DNA of 64,000 nucleotides. It comes from Arcticibacterium sp964021845. GTDB lineage: Bacteria > Bacteroidota > Bacteroidia > Cytophagales > Spirosomataceae. The notes beneath the pieces were generated by a model that made no database searches, was not told the origin of the DNA, and was given only the letters and a program-made list of their open reading frames with translations. Shown here piece after piece: positions 25,561 through 35,183 of this stretch. Position numbers and translations under genes: made by a program. The first letter of the stretch is position 1; each line of letters opens with the position of its first letter. The stretch spans positions 1,178,001 to 1,242,000 of the forward strand of contig NZ_CAXHZC010000001.1 of assembly GCF_964021845.1 (NCBI RefSeq), given 5' to 3'.

Positions 25561-26523
25561 ATGAAAAAATACATTATTTGGGTTGGTATAACAGCGTTTC
25601 TTATTGTTGGGTACTTAATTATCGATAGTTTACTTTTTACTGGAATCAAACCTATTAATGTAAACCAAGACGGCTTTCGAGCCAACTACTTTGCAAAAGA
25701 AAATATCAAAAATAGAACAACCATAGTCCTAATTGGCGGTGGAGAATGGGGCGACTACTGGGCTCAAGAATTTGCTAAGAAAGAAATGGTTGGTTTGTCA
25801 ATACCTTATACGGGTAAAGACGGATTACCCAAATTGCCTGAGGAAATCAAATTAGAATACTTTGAGAATGCCATTAAGTGGCTCAAAGAACAGCCCGAAG
25901 TTGACCCTAGTAAAATTTTAGTAATGGGAGCCTCAAGAAATGCCGAACTTGCATTAATTCTTGCTTCTACTTTTACAAAATCCATTAGCGGAGCGGTAGC
26001 TTATGCTCCCAGTGCTGTTTCATGGTCAAATACCGTTTTACCTTACAATTCAGACGAACTGAAAGCTAGTTGGAAATATAAAGGACTTGATATTCCATAT
26101 CTGCCAATGACTAAAATCAAGGGAAACAAGTCCAAGAAAATTGAAATGTTAGACTATTGGAAGGCTGGTCTCTCAAAAACAGACTTGGTAGCACAAGCGG
26201 GTATCAAAGTTGAAAACATTAATGGGCCTATTTTGCTATTTTCTGGCAAAAATGATAACGTATGGCCTTCATCCCTCATGGCAGATATGATAGCACAGCG
26301 TTTGGCAGCTAACAGCTTTAAACACTCCTTTCAGAATATTAAATATGATAATGCAGGGCATAACATTTCTACCAACCCTGCGTATAACTCAATTTATAGA
26401 ATGGGGGCAATTCACATTGACGGAAAAAGTTATGAATATGAATTTGGCGGAACAGAAGAAGGTGATTTTCAAGCTAAACAAGATGCCAAAATCAAATTGA
26501 TGAAGTTCCTTGCTAAAATCTAA
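25561..26523 (+). CDS. BAAT-type acyl-CoA thioesterase/acyltransferase C-terminal-like hydrolase
   Basis: A 320-residue alpha/beta hydrolase with an N-terminal membrane anchor (about 5-25). The nucleophile elbow is ILVMGASRNAELALILAS, close to the BAAT family motif GxSKGAELAL but with Asn after Arg. GPILLFSGKNDNVWPSSLMA supplies the Asp, and NAGHNIS the His. The N-terminal BAAT domain is absent. Bacterial members are poorly known; the anchor suggests an extracytoplasmic ester or thioester substrate. It follows the serine hydrolase by 20 bp. Confidence 0.78.
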   Translation: MKKYIIWVGITAFLIVGYLIIDSLLFTGIKPINVNQDGFRANYFAKENIKNRTTIVLIGGGEWGDYWAQEFAKKEMVGLSIPYTGKDGLPKLPEEIKLEYFENAIKWLKEQPEVDPSKILVMGASRNAELALILASTFTKSISGAVAYAPSAVSWSNTVLPYNSDELKASWKYKGLDIPYLPMTKIKGNKSKKIEMLDYWKAGLSKTDLVAQAGIKVENINGPILLFSGKNDNVWPSSLMADMIAQRLAANSFKHSFQNIKYDNAGHNISTNPAYNSIYRMGAIHIDGKSYEYEFGGTEEGDFQAKQDAKIKLMKFLAKI

Positions 26524-26610
26524 ACACTTTACCAGGGCTTATAAGATTAATTGTAATTTGCTTATCAAAATGGCAAGTAATAATCTATTAGCTATCTTAA
26601 AGAAATCAGC

Positions 26611-28383
26611 ATGAAAAAAGCCTTAAAAGTTGGTTTAGTGACTATAGGTCTACTATTTATTTCTTATCTATTCCTTAGGCAAGATTTTAAGAAAGCCCCG
26701 CCGACCCTTTATTCAAATGGCCATATAATCACCTTAAACCCAAATGAACCACTTGCAGAGGCCATGTTTATTGAAGACGGGAAAGTGATTGCTATTGGCA
26801 CTAATAAGGCCCTTGAACATTATTCCTCAAAAAGTGAATCTCAGGTAGATTTGAAAGGTGCCACGGTAATGCCTGGCTTTATTGACCCTCATACCCACTT
26901 TTCCATCAGTATGTTCATGTCGGAAATGCATGATTTATCTGGATTTAAATTTAAGTCAAATGATGAAGTCTGGGCGGCGTTTGAAAACATAGTGGAAAAG
27001 AGTGAAAAGGGAGAATGGATTATCTGCAAAGGAATTGACCCAATTTTAATACCTGATTTAATACCGCCATCCATTGCTTACTTGGACAAAATTGCTCCAG
27101 AAAACCCTGTTCTTTTCTTTAGTCAAAGTTTACACAGTTATTGGGCAAACAGTAAAGCTTTCGAAATTGTAAAAATAGATAAAACAACACCACAGCCATC
27201 TAAACATAGCTATTATGGCAAAGACCAAAATGGGAACCTTAATGGCTCCATAGTAGAACAGGAAGCCGTAAAACCTTTTTTCGACATCTTAAAAAGTGAA
27301 GTTTTAACATCTAAAAAGCTGAGTACAGCCGCGTCCAAAGTGATGACAGATTATGCTAAAAATGGCAATACTACCATTGTGTCTGCAGGAATTACCATTC
27401 AAGACAAAAAACCACTCATACTCTTCAAAAATCTATCGATTAATAAGCCTAGTCTTATTGGAAGCCTTTTGGAAAAAGTTGGTGTTTTTCCTAAAAGACA
27501 GCAAAGACCAAGACATTTTATGTACATGAGGCATGATATGGAACATTTAATGCCAGAACCCCACCAAGAGAGAAACGATTTTTATGACATTTTAGGCATT
27601 AAACATTGGTATGACGGCTCTCCATACATTGGTACTATGTACCTAAATGCCCCCTACTTAAACACCGAACTTACTAATGCCAAACTGCATATCCCTATTG
27701 ATAGTAAAGGTACAGCCTTAATCAAAAAGGATAGTTTAAAGGCCTTTATAAAGGAAAATCACTTAAAAGGGTGGCAAATAGCAATACACACACAAGGGGA
27801 TGCTGCTATAAATGAAGTAATTGATGCGTTTGAAGAATTAGAAGAAGAACTTGATTTTTCAAAGTCCAGACATAGATTAGAACATTGTGTATTATTTCCC
27901 TCAGAGAATTTAGCTCGATTAAAAAGACTAAACCTTACACCTAGTTTTCATATCAATCACTTATACTACTACGGTGACGCATTAAAGGCTGACATTTTAG
28001 GTGAGGAAAGAACAGAAACTATCTTGCCTCTAAACACTTTTACGGCTAACGAAATAAAATACTCATTACATGCCGACCAGCCCATGTTTGAAAGTAATCC
28101 TTTTAGCTTAATCCAAACTGCTGTGGAGCGTAAAACTACTTCAGGTGATACTATAGCAGCAAATCAAACCATAAGCATACTAGAAGCTATAAAAGCTTTA
28201 ACTATAAATGCGGCATGGCAAATTAACATGGAGGATAAACTAGGCTCCTTGGAAAAAGGAAAATATGCCGATTTCATAATTCTAGATAAGAATCCATTAA
28301 AGTCAAAGCCTAGTGAATTGCGTGATATAAAATGTCTAAAAACGTATATCAATGGGAATTTGGTCATGATGGATACCGAGTAA
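26611..28383 (+). CDS. YtcJ-like amidohydrolase, membrane-anchored
   Basis: A 590-residue amidohydrolase-3 family enzyme. One N-terminal hydrophobic segment (about 5-24) anchors or exports it. The metal-binding motif GFIDPHTHFSIS (near 90), the GWQIAIHTQGDAAINEVIDA segment (near 390), RHRLEHCVLF (near 423) and SLHADQPMF (near 489) are all present. KADFIILDKNPL-like sequence closes the beta-sandwich. Substrates in this family are N-substituted amides or cyclic amides; none can be chosen. It is probably co-expressed with the two hydrolases before it. Confidence 0.88.
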   Translation: MKKALKVGLVTIGLLFISYLFLRQDFKKAPPTLYSNGHIITLNPNEPLAEAMFIEDGKVIAIGTNKALEHYSSKSESQVDLKGATVMPGFIDPHTHFSISMFMSEMHDLSGFKFKSNDEVWAAFENIVEKSEKGEWIICKGIDPILIPDLIPPSIAYLDKIAPENPVLFFSQSLHSYWANSKAFEIVKIDKTTPQPSKHSYYGKDQNGNLNGSIVEQEAVKPFFDILKSEVLTSKKLSTAASKVMTDYAKNGNTTIVSAGITIQDKKPLILFKNLSINKPSLIGSLLEKVGVFPKRQQRPRHFMYMRHDMEHLMPEPHQERNDFYDILGIKHWYDGSPYIGTMYLNAPYLNTELTNAKLHIPIDSKGTALIKKDSLKAFIKENHLKGWQIAIHTQGDAAINEVIDAFEELEEELDFSKSRHRLEHCVLFPSENLARLKRLNLTPSFHINHLYYYGDALKADILGEERTETILPLNTFTANEIKYSLHADQPMFESNPFSLIQTAVERKTTSGDTIAANQTISILEAIKALTINAAWQINMEDKLGSLEKGKYADFIILDKNPLKSKPSELRDIKCLKTYINGNLVMMDTE

Positions 28384-28513
28384 AACTAGTATCTCGTTAA
28401 AAGTAAGCACTAAAACACTCATAGGTTTTATATTCGCTTAGCATTGATTATATTAAATTCGTGACCAGTCAAATTTCAGTTCAAGCATTCCTAACAAAAA
28501 GCTCAAACACACA

Positions 28514-29380
28514 TTGAATAACATCCCTAATTTATCATTTAACAGTAGTGAAAGTGCCACTGATTTTGAGTTCATACCTTTAGCAGAATTGTTCCCAAGA
28601 ATAGAGGAAAGTGGTAGTCACGACCCCTTGCAACCGCACAGAATCTCCTTTTTCGCATTGTTAATTGTGACAGAGGGCACAGGGGTGCATCAAATTGATT
28701 TAAAGAATTATGACATACGTAAAGGTTCAGTGCTTAAAATAGCTAAAGGCCAAGTGCACGCTTTTCAAAAAAATGCCCAATACCAGGGTTTCTTAATAGT
28801 TTTCACCGAAGATTTCGTTCTTAATTATTTCTCTAAAACCTCTATAAGTTTAATTTCTCACTTTTATAACTATCATATTTCTACCCCTATTGCCAATGAT
28901 AGCACACTTAACGAAGCTTTCTTAAAAGAACTCATGCAAGAGCTGGCAGCGGAAAATTCGTATGCTCAGAAAAACATAATAGCTTCATTATTGGACTTAT
29001 ACTTATTAAGATTAGAACGTAAGTCTCAAAACATTGAACTACAAAACAATAATTCAAAACAGTATAGTACTTTTTTAAAATTCAAAAACTTAGTCGAATC
29101 TAATTATACTACTACCAGAAATGTAAAAGATTATGCTGACATGTTGCTAATTTCTACAAAGCATTTAAACCAAGTAGTGAAGAATTTCACCATTAATACA
29201 GCTAAGACATTTATAGACGATTATGTTGTCTTAGAAATTAAGCGTGCCATTGTAAGTACTAATAAGAGCCTGAAAGAGGTATCTTTTACTACTGGATTTG
29301 ACGAAGTAACCAACTTTACAAAATTTTTCAAAAAGAAAATGGGCGTTTCACCAAAAGACTTTAGAGCTAAGAAAACTTAA
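28514..29380 (+). CDS. AraC-family transcriptional regulator
   Basis: A 288-residue regulator with an N-terminal cupin-like sensor (about 20-110: TEGTGVHQIDLKNYDIRKGS, KGQVHAFQ) and a C-terminal double HTH (about 190-286: VKDYADMLLISTKHLNQVVK, and LKEVSFTTGFDEVTNFTKFF as the family signature). The only start in frame is TTG 28514; no ATG exists before residue 100 in this frame, so this unusual start is probably real. The target may be the metallo-hydrolase gene 94 bp downstream. Confidence 0.88.
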   Translation: MNNIPNLSFNSSESATDFEFIPLAELFPRIEESGSHDPLQPHRISFFALLIVTEGTGVHQIDLKNYDIRKGSVLKIAKGQVHAFQKNAQYQGFLIVFTEDFVLNYFSKTSISLISHFYNYHISTPIANDSTLNEAFLKELMQELAAENSYAQKNIIASLLDLYLLRLERKSQNIELQNNNSKQYSTFLKFKNLVESNYTTTRNVKDYADMLLISTKHLNQVVKNFTINTAKTFIDDYVVLEIKRAIVSTNKSLKEVSFTTGFDEVTNFTKFFKKKMGVSPKDFRAKKT

Positions 29381-29474
29381 GACTTCCCATATTTACCATT
29401 TTTACATTCATTTTGATAAGCTAACCTGTTTTGTGTTTTTTGACCTTTGCATCGAAATAAAAAACACGAAACAA

Positions 29475-30431
29475 ATGAAATATTTAAAATTAAGTTTACT
29501 TGCCATACTTACACTGGCTCTCGCAATTACATCATGCTCTAATGATGATGATACCATTTCACCATTAACCGTTGATTTTGGAGAGGCACCTTCTAGCTCA
29601 TTGATTACAACGGGAGTTGTAAATGTTATCACAGAAAACACCGTAAGGTATCACACGTTTGATTTTGCCGCAGCACCATATACTGTTACCATAGTAGAAA
29701 CCGAAGACAATGCCATAGTGGTAGACCTAGGACCTGCACCAGCTTTTGCAGCTGATCTAAAAACTTACTTTGATGCTATTAACAAGCAGGGAGCGGTAAT
29801 TATCACTCATAACCATGGTGACCATTATGGTGGTGCTGGTAGTTTCACCAACCTAGATTTTTACGCTGAAAGTACCGTTGCAGAACAGTTAAATAATACC
29901 ACAGACTTTACTAGCATGTATTCTAAAACTGTTATTGGAGTTACAGGCCAGAAAGAAATAGGAGGTCTCACGTTTACTTTTGATAAAGTATCAAATGCCG
30001 AAACGGGCGAAAATGGTTACTTCTACAATGATGATCTCAAGGTTCTTTTTTCTGGAGATTTGATATACAATTTGACACATCAATACCTAAGAGAATACAC
30101 GCCAAAGGACTCTGAAGATGAGCTAACAAATTGGATTACAGGATTAAATGTTCTAAAAACTGATTTCTCAGACTACAATCACCTATTTGTTGGTCATAAT
30201 GGTTCTCGTTCAGATGTTGGAACAGTAATCGATGAAAATATCGCTTATCTAGAAACCGCACAAGCCATTATTAAGGGAACCCAAACTGTCTCTGGAGGAA
30301 AAAAAGCATCAACCCAACAACAGGTAGTGGATGAACTTCTAATGTTATATCCAAACTATAAGGAAGGTGGTCTTTTATTATCGCTTCCTAATGCATTTTT
30401 CCCTGGTGATACAGGAGCAGATTGGTTTTAA
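29475..30431 (+). CDS. MBL-fold metallo-hydrolase, lipoprotein
   Basis: A 318-residue metallo-beta-lactamase-fold protein. The start at ATG 29475 gives a lipoprotein signal (MKYLKLSLLAILTLALAITS, then Cys21), so the protein is membrane-attached. The metal motif is VIITHNHGDHYGGAG (about 109-123), with later ligands in LFSGDLIYN (near 192) and HLFVGHNGSR (near 235). Family members hydrolyse lactones, esters or phosphoesters. The neighbouring AraC gene points upstream into it. A hairpin follows. Confidence 0.87.
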   Translation: MKYLKLSLLAILTLALAITSCSNDDDTISPLTVDFGEAPSSSLITTGVVNVITENTVRYHTFDFAAAPYTVTIVETEDNAIVVDLGPAPAFAADLKTYFDAINKQGAVIITHNHGDHYGGAGSFTNLDFYAESTVAEQLNNTTDFTSMYSKTVIGVTGQKEIGGLTFTFDKVSNAETGENGYFYNDDLKVLFSGDLIYNLTHQYLREYTPKDSEDELTNWITGLNVLKTDFSDYNHLFVGHNGSRSDVGTVIDENIAYLETAQAIIKGTQTVSGGKKASTQQQVVDELLMLYPNYKEGGLLLSLPNAFFPGDTGADWF

Positions 30432-30449
30432 AACTAAATAATTTTAAAA

Positions 30450-30480
30450 GAAGGAATATCGACTTTATCGGTATTCCTTC
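30450..30480 (+). terminator. Hairpin after the MBL-fold gene, weak terminator
   Basis: GAAGGAATA (30450-30458) pairs with TATTCCTTC (30472-30480), with a possible inner CG/CG extension. The following sequence is A/T-rich but without a clean T-run, so termination is plausible but not certain. Confidence 0.55.
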
Positions 30481-30507
30481 CTTAAATAAAATTTCACAGC
30501 TAAAGCA

Positions 30508-31113
30508 ATGATAACAAACACAATAAACGAACTTTTTAACGAGGCAAAACATGATGGTTCTAAAATCATAAAAGGCATTGCAAAAAGTATATTAAGACCC
30601 ATAAAACCATCGGATTTTAAAGATGCTTATCTCTCCATCTCTAGGGAACAAGGAGAAGATTTAGTGCAGCTTATAAGAAAAAAGAATCTCAAAAATATTG
30701 TAGAGTTCGGTACCTCTTTTGGTATTTCAACATTGTTTTTAGCTCAAGGAGTGCGTGAAACTAAAGGAAAAATTGTTACCACCGAATTAATTGAATCCAA
30801 AGCTACAAAAGCAATTGAACACTTTAAAAAAGCCGGAGTAAACGACCTAATAGAAGTCAGAGTTGGTGATGCAACAGACACATTGAAGGAATTTAGTGAA
30901 CCCATAGACCTGTTGTTACTAGATGGATGGAAAGACCTTTATCTACCTATATTCCGAATGCTTGAAGGTAATTTCCATGCCAAAACACTTATTTATGTAG
31001 ACAATGCAGATATGAGAGAATCTAAAGACTTTTTAGCAACTATAGCCCAAAATGAGAAGTATCAATTAGAATCCCAATATCAGGGAAAAGTGGTATTGAT
31101 TAGTGTGCTCTAA
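30508..31113 (+). CDS. O-methyltransferase-like class I SAM methyltransferase
   Basis: A 201-residue methyltransferase of the COMT/CCoAOMT-like group. IVEFGTSFGISTLFLAQG (about 63-80) is SAM motif I, KIVTTELIESKATKAIEHF gives the acidic strand, and DLLLLDGWKDLY (about 134-145) holds the acidic metal-binding residues. It starts 76 bp after the MBL-fold gene. The substrate is unknown. Confidence 0.85.
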   Translation: MITNTINELFNEAKHDGSKIIKGIAKSILRPIKPSDFKDAYLSISREQGEDLVQLIRKKNLKNIVEFGTSFGISTLFLAQGVRETKGKIVTTELIESKATKAIEHFKKAGVNDLIEVRVGDATDTLKEFSEPIDLLLLDGWKDLYLPIFRMLEGNFHAKTLIYVDNADMRESKDFLATIAQNEKYQLESQYQGKVVLISVL

Positions 31114-31148
31114 CAATTCACCAAACCTATAAATTTCAAACTAAGAAG

Positions 31149-32021
31149 ATGATACAAAAAACAAATCTAAACTACTTAGCCTATTTCGTAGGTTTTGCTT
31201 GCATAATAGGATTGACAAGTTGCTCGAAGAAAATTGTTTACAAGGCTCCTGTGGCACTTTCAAATGATTATATTTCTAGCCTTCCGTATGAAAAAAAACT
31301 GGCTTATTGGTTTGTAACTGCACCTAAAACTGAAAGCGATACAGCTGATACACTCATAAGCGACACTTTTTATAGCAGAGACCAAAATTGGGGTGGAGGA
31401 AAAGAAACTTATCTAAAAAGAAGGAATTCGGATTTAAGCTTTTCTCAGATAGAACCCATCAGAATTTTACAAGACGACTCTTTGGTGGCTATCCATAGTC
31501 GTATGATTGGAGATACTTTACGTTTCAGATGGGATATTATGCTCATTGAGCAAAAAAAAATTCAAAAGCATTGGAGTAATGTCAATGACTCATTGGGTGT
31601 AAACCCCGATAACCATTCAGAAATAGACGGGCCTACCATTCCAAGTCAATTGGAAAAAACAGCCAACAATCGAAGCCTCATTGCACGATTTATAGACCAA
31701 TGCATGATTAGAGAAGATGGTGGTGCTTCCAAGTTTTTCAACTTCGGACTTTACACCCAACACAATAGAGATGTGGGCGATGGAGTAAGCGGGCTGCTAT
31801 GGGGAATGTTAAGAATGAAACGAAAAGGCGAAGTCATAAAGTTTAAAAACAATTATCATATAGTGGCGGAGGGTAACTTAGTGCTCAGTGCTACAGAAGG
31901 TTATGTAGCAAATGAAAAAATGGCCTTTTATGACCTTTTCCGAATTGAAAAAAACAAGATTGTAGAACATTGGGATATTATTGCTCCCATTAAAACATTT
32001 ATAAATACACCCAATCGGTAA
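31149..32021 (+). CDS. Lipoprotein with SnoaL/NTF2-like domain(s)
   Basis: The 290-residue protein has a lipoprotein signal with Cys at about 26 (IGLTSCSKK). Two related halves can be seen: about 55-150 (GGGKETYLKRRNSDL, SLVAIHSRMIGDTLRFRWDI, KIQKHWSNV) and about 175-285 (NNYHIVAEGNLVLSATEGYV, FYDLFRIEKNKIVEHWDII). The ending KIxxHWD is typical of SnoaL-like polyketide-cyclase-fold proteins of unknown function. It looks like a duplicated domain. Confidence 0.75.
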   Translation: MIQKTNLNYLAYFVGFACIIGLTSCSKKIVYKAPVALSNDYISSLPYEKKLAYWFVTAPKTESDTADTLISDTFYSRDQNWGGGKETYLKRRNSDLSFSQIEPIRILQDDSLVAIHSRMIGDTLRFRWDIMLIEQKKIQKHWSNVNDSLGVNPDNHSEIDGPTIPSQLEKTANNRSLIARFIDQCMIREDGGASKFFNFGLYTQHNRDVGDGVSGLLWGMLRMKRKGEVIKFKNNYHIVAEGNLVLSATEGYVANEKMAFYDLFRIEKNKIVEHWDIIAPIKTFINTPNR

Positions 32022-32137
32022 AATCACCTATATAAATCAAAGATTTTTTTTGGTCAGTTACGCATTAACCATTTTAAGCATCACATTTACCTTTCAGGGA
32101 TTGAATATTGTGAACAAATTTGTAAATAAAAGAAATT

Positions 32138-32335
32138 ATGAGCTTAGTATCCAATTGCCCTACATGTGGCAGCAAGTCAAAAGTAAAAGATAATAATGGA
32201 GAGCTTTCATATGAAGCTATTCAAGACGATGAAGCTTTAAAAAAAGTAGGTCAACTCAAAAAAGCAATGGAAAAATTCAAGGCTAAGGCCGAAGCCCTAG
32301 AAAAGGAATTAGAAACATTAAAAGGAAGTAAATAA
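32138..32335 (+). CDS. Small protein with a CxxC knuckle and a coiled coil
   Basis: The 65-residue product has one zinc-knuckle-like pair (NCPTCGSKSKV, Cys8 and Cys11) and then a highly charged helix rich in Lys and Glu (about 30-62) that should form a coiled coil. With only one CxxC pair, metal binding would need a dimer. It ends 1 bp before the MsrQ-like gene and is the first gene of a four-gene redox operon, so it is probably translated with it. I do not recognise a named family. Confidence 0.7.
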   Translation: MSLVSNCPTCGSKSKVKDNNGELSYEAIQDDEALKKVGQLKKAMEKFKAKAEALEKELETLKGSK

Positions 32336-32336
32336 T

Positions 32337-32963
32337 ATGAGTTTTATCAAAAAAAATTATGGTTGGATGCTCGTTTCTCTTTTGGCAATATTGCCCTTAT
32401 TGGCTTTAGCAAATATGATAAACCTTAACTTCGAAAATGGACTATCCATTAGCTTAGTAGAAAGTGATGTTAATTCAGGCAAGACTACCATTGAAATGTT
32501 ATATCACATTTCCGGAGAGTTTGCCATTCGATGGATGACTGCGGTACTAACCTGTACCCCATTTTTTATTCTCTTTGGAGTTACCAATCTTTTTGTAAGG
32601 CAAGCCATGGGAATTGCAACGGCCGTATGGAGCATATTGCATTTTATCATTTTTATTTGGGCAGAAGGTTTTCTGGAAACATTTACTCAATTTAACTACA
32701 TAGCTGGCTTTGTCGCTGTTTTAATATTGATTCCACTTCTTTTTACGTCGAACAGGAAATCGATGAAGTGGCTTAAATCAAAATGGAAAAAACTGCAAAG
32801 TCTGGCTTATGGAGCCATTTTCTTAAGCATAGTACATGTAGCTATTTTAGAAAAAACATGGATAATATATGCTGTCATAGTAGGCGTAGGTTTTGTGCTC
32901 AGAATACCTTCTGTGAGAAAAAAAATATCAACCTACAGAACAAGAACTAAAAAATCATTTTAA
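32337..32963 (+). CDS. MsrQ-like heme-binding membrane protein (ferric reductase-like domain)
   Basis: The 208-residue protein has about six membrane spans. The pattern resembles MsrQ/YedZ, the heme b subunit that feeds electrons to the periplasmic methionine sulfoxide reductase MsrP: candidate heme His residues in LYHISGEFAIRWMT, VWSILHFIIF and FLSIVHVAIL, the TCTPFF turn, and WKKLQSLAYG before the fifth span. No msrP is adjacent. Instead it is coupled to an SDR and a siderophore-interacting-like flavoprotein, which suggests a different electron path. Confidence 0.78.
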   Translation: MSFIKKNYGWMLVSLLAILPLLALANMINLNFENGLSISLVESDVNSGKTTIEMLYHISGEFAIRWMTAVLTCTPFFILFGVTNLFVRQAMGIATAVWSILHFIIFIWAEGFLETFTQFNYIAGFVAVLILIPLLFTSNRKSMKWLKSKWKKLQSLAYGAIFLSIVHVAILEKTWIIYAVIVGVGFVLRIPSVRKKISTYRTRTKKSF

Positions 32964-32966
32964 ATC

Positions 32967-33827
32967 ATGAAAATAGCAGTAACATCAGCAAGCGGACAAT
33001 TAGGTGCCGCCATAGTAAAAGCATTAATAAAGGAAATTGGAAAAGAAAATGTTATAGCCATAGCCCGTACCACCTCAAAAGCCGAACACCTTGACGTGGA
33101 AGTTAGAAAAGGTGATTATACCAAGCCGGAGGATTTTGAAATTGCTTTGAAGGGTGTTGACAAAGTCTTATTGGTTTCAGGCATGGATGAGCCAAAGAAA
33201 AGAATTCAACAACATAGAAATGTTATAGATGCTGCCATGAACAATGGCGTAAAAAAGATAGTGTACACCAGTATTGTAGGTGATGAAGAAAACACAGCTT
33301 TCAGTCCCGTTGTACAATCTAATCGCCAGACAGAAAAAGATGTCATAAACTCAGGTCTTGACTATGTGATTGGCCGAAACGGCATATACATTGAACCAGA
33401 TTTAGAATACATAGACACCTACGTGAAAGAAGGAGAAATCAGGAACTGTGCCGCTGACGGAAAATGTGGCTACACCAGTAGAGAAGAGTTAGGTTATGCT
33501 TACGCCAAAATGTTGACAGAAGATACCCACAACGGAAACACTTACAACCTAGTGGGCGAAGCATTCACACAAACGCAGTTGTCAGATTATATAAACCAGG
33601 TTTATAAAACAAGCCTTAAGTACACTTCTGTCTCCGTTGAGGAATATAAAAAAGAACGTCAAGCAGCACTGGGAGACTTCATTGGAACCATCATAGCTGG
33701 TATATATGAAGGCATCAAAAATGGTGTAAACGATGTACCTTCCGACTTTGAAAAAGCAACAGGAAGACCACATAATTCGCCACTATCTATGATAAAGAAC
33801 TATTTACAAGGACACCCAAAAAACTAG
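32967..33827 (+). CDS. Atypical SDR, NmrA/QorB-like NAD(P)-binding protein
   Basis: A 286-residue Rossmann-fold protein of the NmrA/quinone oxidoreductase 2 type. MKIAVTSASGQLGAAIVKAL (1-20) is the dinucleotide-binding loop (SxSGxxG form), KVLLVSGMDE and KKIVYTSIVGDEENTAFS follow, and the substrate region carries YVIGRNGIYIEP. QorB-like members reduce quinones with NADPH; NmrA-like members only sense the nucleotide. It starts 3 bp after the MsrQ-like gene, so both belong to one operon. Confidence 0.87.
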   Translation: MKIAVTSASGQLGAAIVKALIKEIGKENVIAIARTTSKAEHLDVEVRKGDYTKPEDFEIALKGVDKVLLVSGMDEPKKRIQQHRNVIDAAMNNGVKKIVYTSIVGDEENTAFSPVVQSNRQTEKDVINSGLDYVIGRNGIYIEPDLEYIDTYVKEGEIRNCAADGKCGYTSREELGYAYAKMLTEDTHNGNTYNLVGEAFTQTQLSDYINQVYKTSLKYTSVSVEEYKKERQAALGDFIGTIIAGIYEGIKNGVNDVPSDFEKATGRPHNSPLSMIKNYLQGHPKN

Positions 33828-33839
33828 TTTAATATACAC

Positions 33840-34568
33840 GTGAGCATTTTAGAGAAAATCTTAAAATCAGTAGTTTTAAACGAGGCTTCCATAACAGAGA
33901 AAGTTGCACTTTCAGCGTCTGTTTTTAAAATTCGACTTCAAGGTGATGGCATAAGAAAAACCAATTTCATACCGGGTTCTTTCTTAAGAATGGGGATTGG
34001 CATAGGCAAAGAAGATGTGGCCATGAAAGACAAAATAAGAAGTTACAGCATATGGAACATTAATAGGTCAGAAGGCTTTTTAGATGTAGCCATAGCCACC
34101 CACAGTAATGGAATTGGCTCAGAATGGGTTAAGGCATGTAAAGTAGGCGACACTGTTTATTTTAAGAACAAAAAAGGAAACTTCTTGGCAGACGATACTG
34201 CAGATAGCTATATCATGGTGGGCGACCTTTCGGCCCTTTCGCATCTATACATGATTAACCGTAATATAGGAAAGGACAAACAAGTAGCAAGTATCATTTA
34301 CAGTCAACAAAAGAGTGAATTATTCCCTGATATTGACGGGGGTTCCCCTTTTGACTTTTATGAATTAGAACAAAACCCAAGTGATGAAATCATTGCCAAG
34401 TTAAAAGAAATTGTACCTACGTTAAAAGGAAAAAAGATGGCTTATATTGCTGGTGACAGCAGACTATGTGTGGCTTTAAACCAATTTTTCAGGAATGAAT
34501 TAAATTGGGAAACTAAACTGATTAAAACCAAACCATTTTGGAATCCAGAAAAGAAAGGACTGGAATGA
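33840..34568 (+). CDS. Siderophore-interacting-protein-like FAD flavoprotein
   Basis: A 242-residue protein similar to siderophore-interacting proteins (ferric-siderophore reductases). The FAD-binding motif is RSYSIWNI (about 62-69); MVGDLSALSHLYMI (about 122-135) corresponds to the conserved SIP motif; the C-terminal FFRNELNW and KPFWNP fit the family end. The start is GTG at 33840, 12 bp after the SDR stop. As a FAD/NAD(P)H reductase it could pass electrons to the MsrQ-like heme protein in the same operon, which is an inference. Confidence 0.82.
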   Translation: MSILEKILKSVVLNEASITEKVALSASVFKIRLQGDGIRKTNFIPGSFLRMGIGIGKEDVAMKDKIRSYSIWNINRSEGFLDVAIATHSNGIGSEWVKACKVGDTVYFKNKKGNFLADDTADSYIMVGDLSALSHLYMINRNIGKDKQVASIIYSQQKSELFPDIDGGSPFDFYELEQNPSDEIIAKLKEIVPTLKGKKMAYIAGDSRLCVALNQFFRNELNWETKLIKTKPFWNPEKKGLE

Positions 34569-34664
34569 TACTGACTTTAATTCTACAATTTTTAATGAAA
34601 AATAATTCATAAGGCTTTTCTTACTTATTATTCTAGTTTTGCAAAAAAAATAGAGTCATTCTGA

Positions 34665-35183
34665 ATGCAAATTTTAAAAACGCATTATCATCCTGAAGTC
34701 AAAACTTTAGAAAATAAATCCATTTTCACCCGACTAGCCACTAGAAGTATTGTTACATCTGGGAGTTCTATTTTACTTCTTTATACAGAAAGGTACGATG
34801 ACTACAGCTTACCGGGTGGCGGCCTAGATTTTGGTGAAGATAAAATAGCAGGGATGATGCGTGAGCTTAATGAAGAAACAGGAGCCACAGACATTAAAAA
34901 CATAAAGCCATTTGGAGCTTATGAAGAATACAGACCATGGTATAAACCTGACTATGAAATCCAACACATGATTTCATATTGCTACACCTGCCAGGTGAAC
35001 AAAAAGCTTGGTATATCTAAAATGGAGTCTTACGAAACTAAAAACGGCATGAAAGCTATTTGGACCAATATTCATGAAGCTATAAAGCATAATAAGAATA
35101 CAATGGCTACAAGTGAAAAAAAAGGGATGTCCATTGAGCGTGAAACATTTCTATTGCAGCTTATTGCTGATAATAAACTATAA
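34665..35183 (+). CDS. NUDIX hydrolase
   Basis: A 172-residue protein with a complete Nudix box: G-x5-E-x7-REL-x-EE-x-G, seen as GGGLDFGEDKIAG followed by MMRELNEETGAT (about 51-75). The enzyme cleaves nucleoside diphosphate-linked compounds or related phosphates. A TAGTTTTG element (34634-34641) is a likely -7 promoter box. It is not obviously in an operon. Confidence 0.9.
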   Translation: MQILKTHYHPEVKTLENKSIFTRLATRSIVTSGSSILLLYTERYDDYSLPGGGLDFGEDKIAGMMRELNEETGATDIKNIKPFGAYEEYRPWYKPDYEIQHMISYCYTCQVNKKLGISKMESYETKNGMKAIWTNIHEAIKHNKNTMATSEKKGMSIERETFLLQLIADNKL

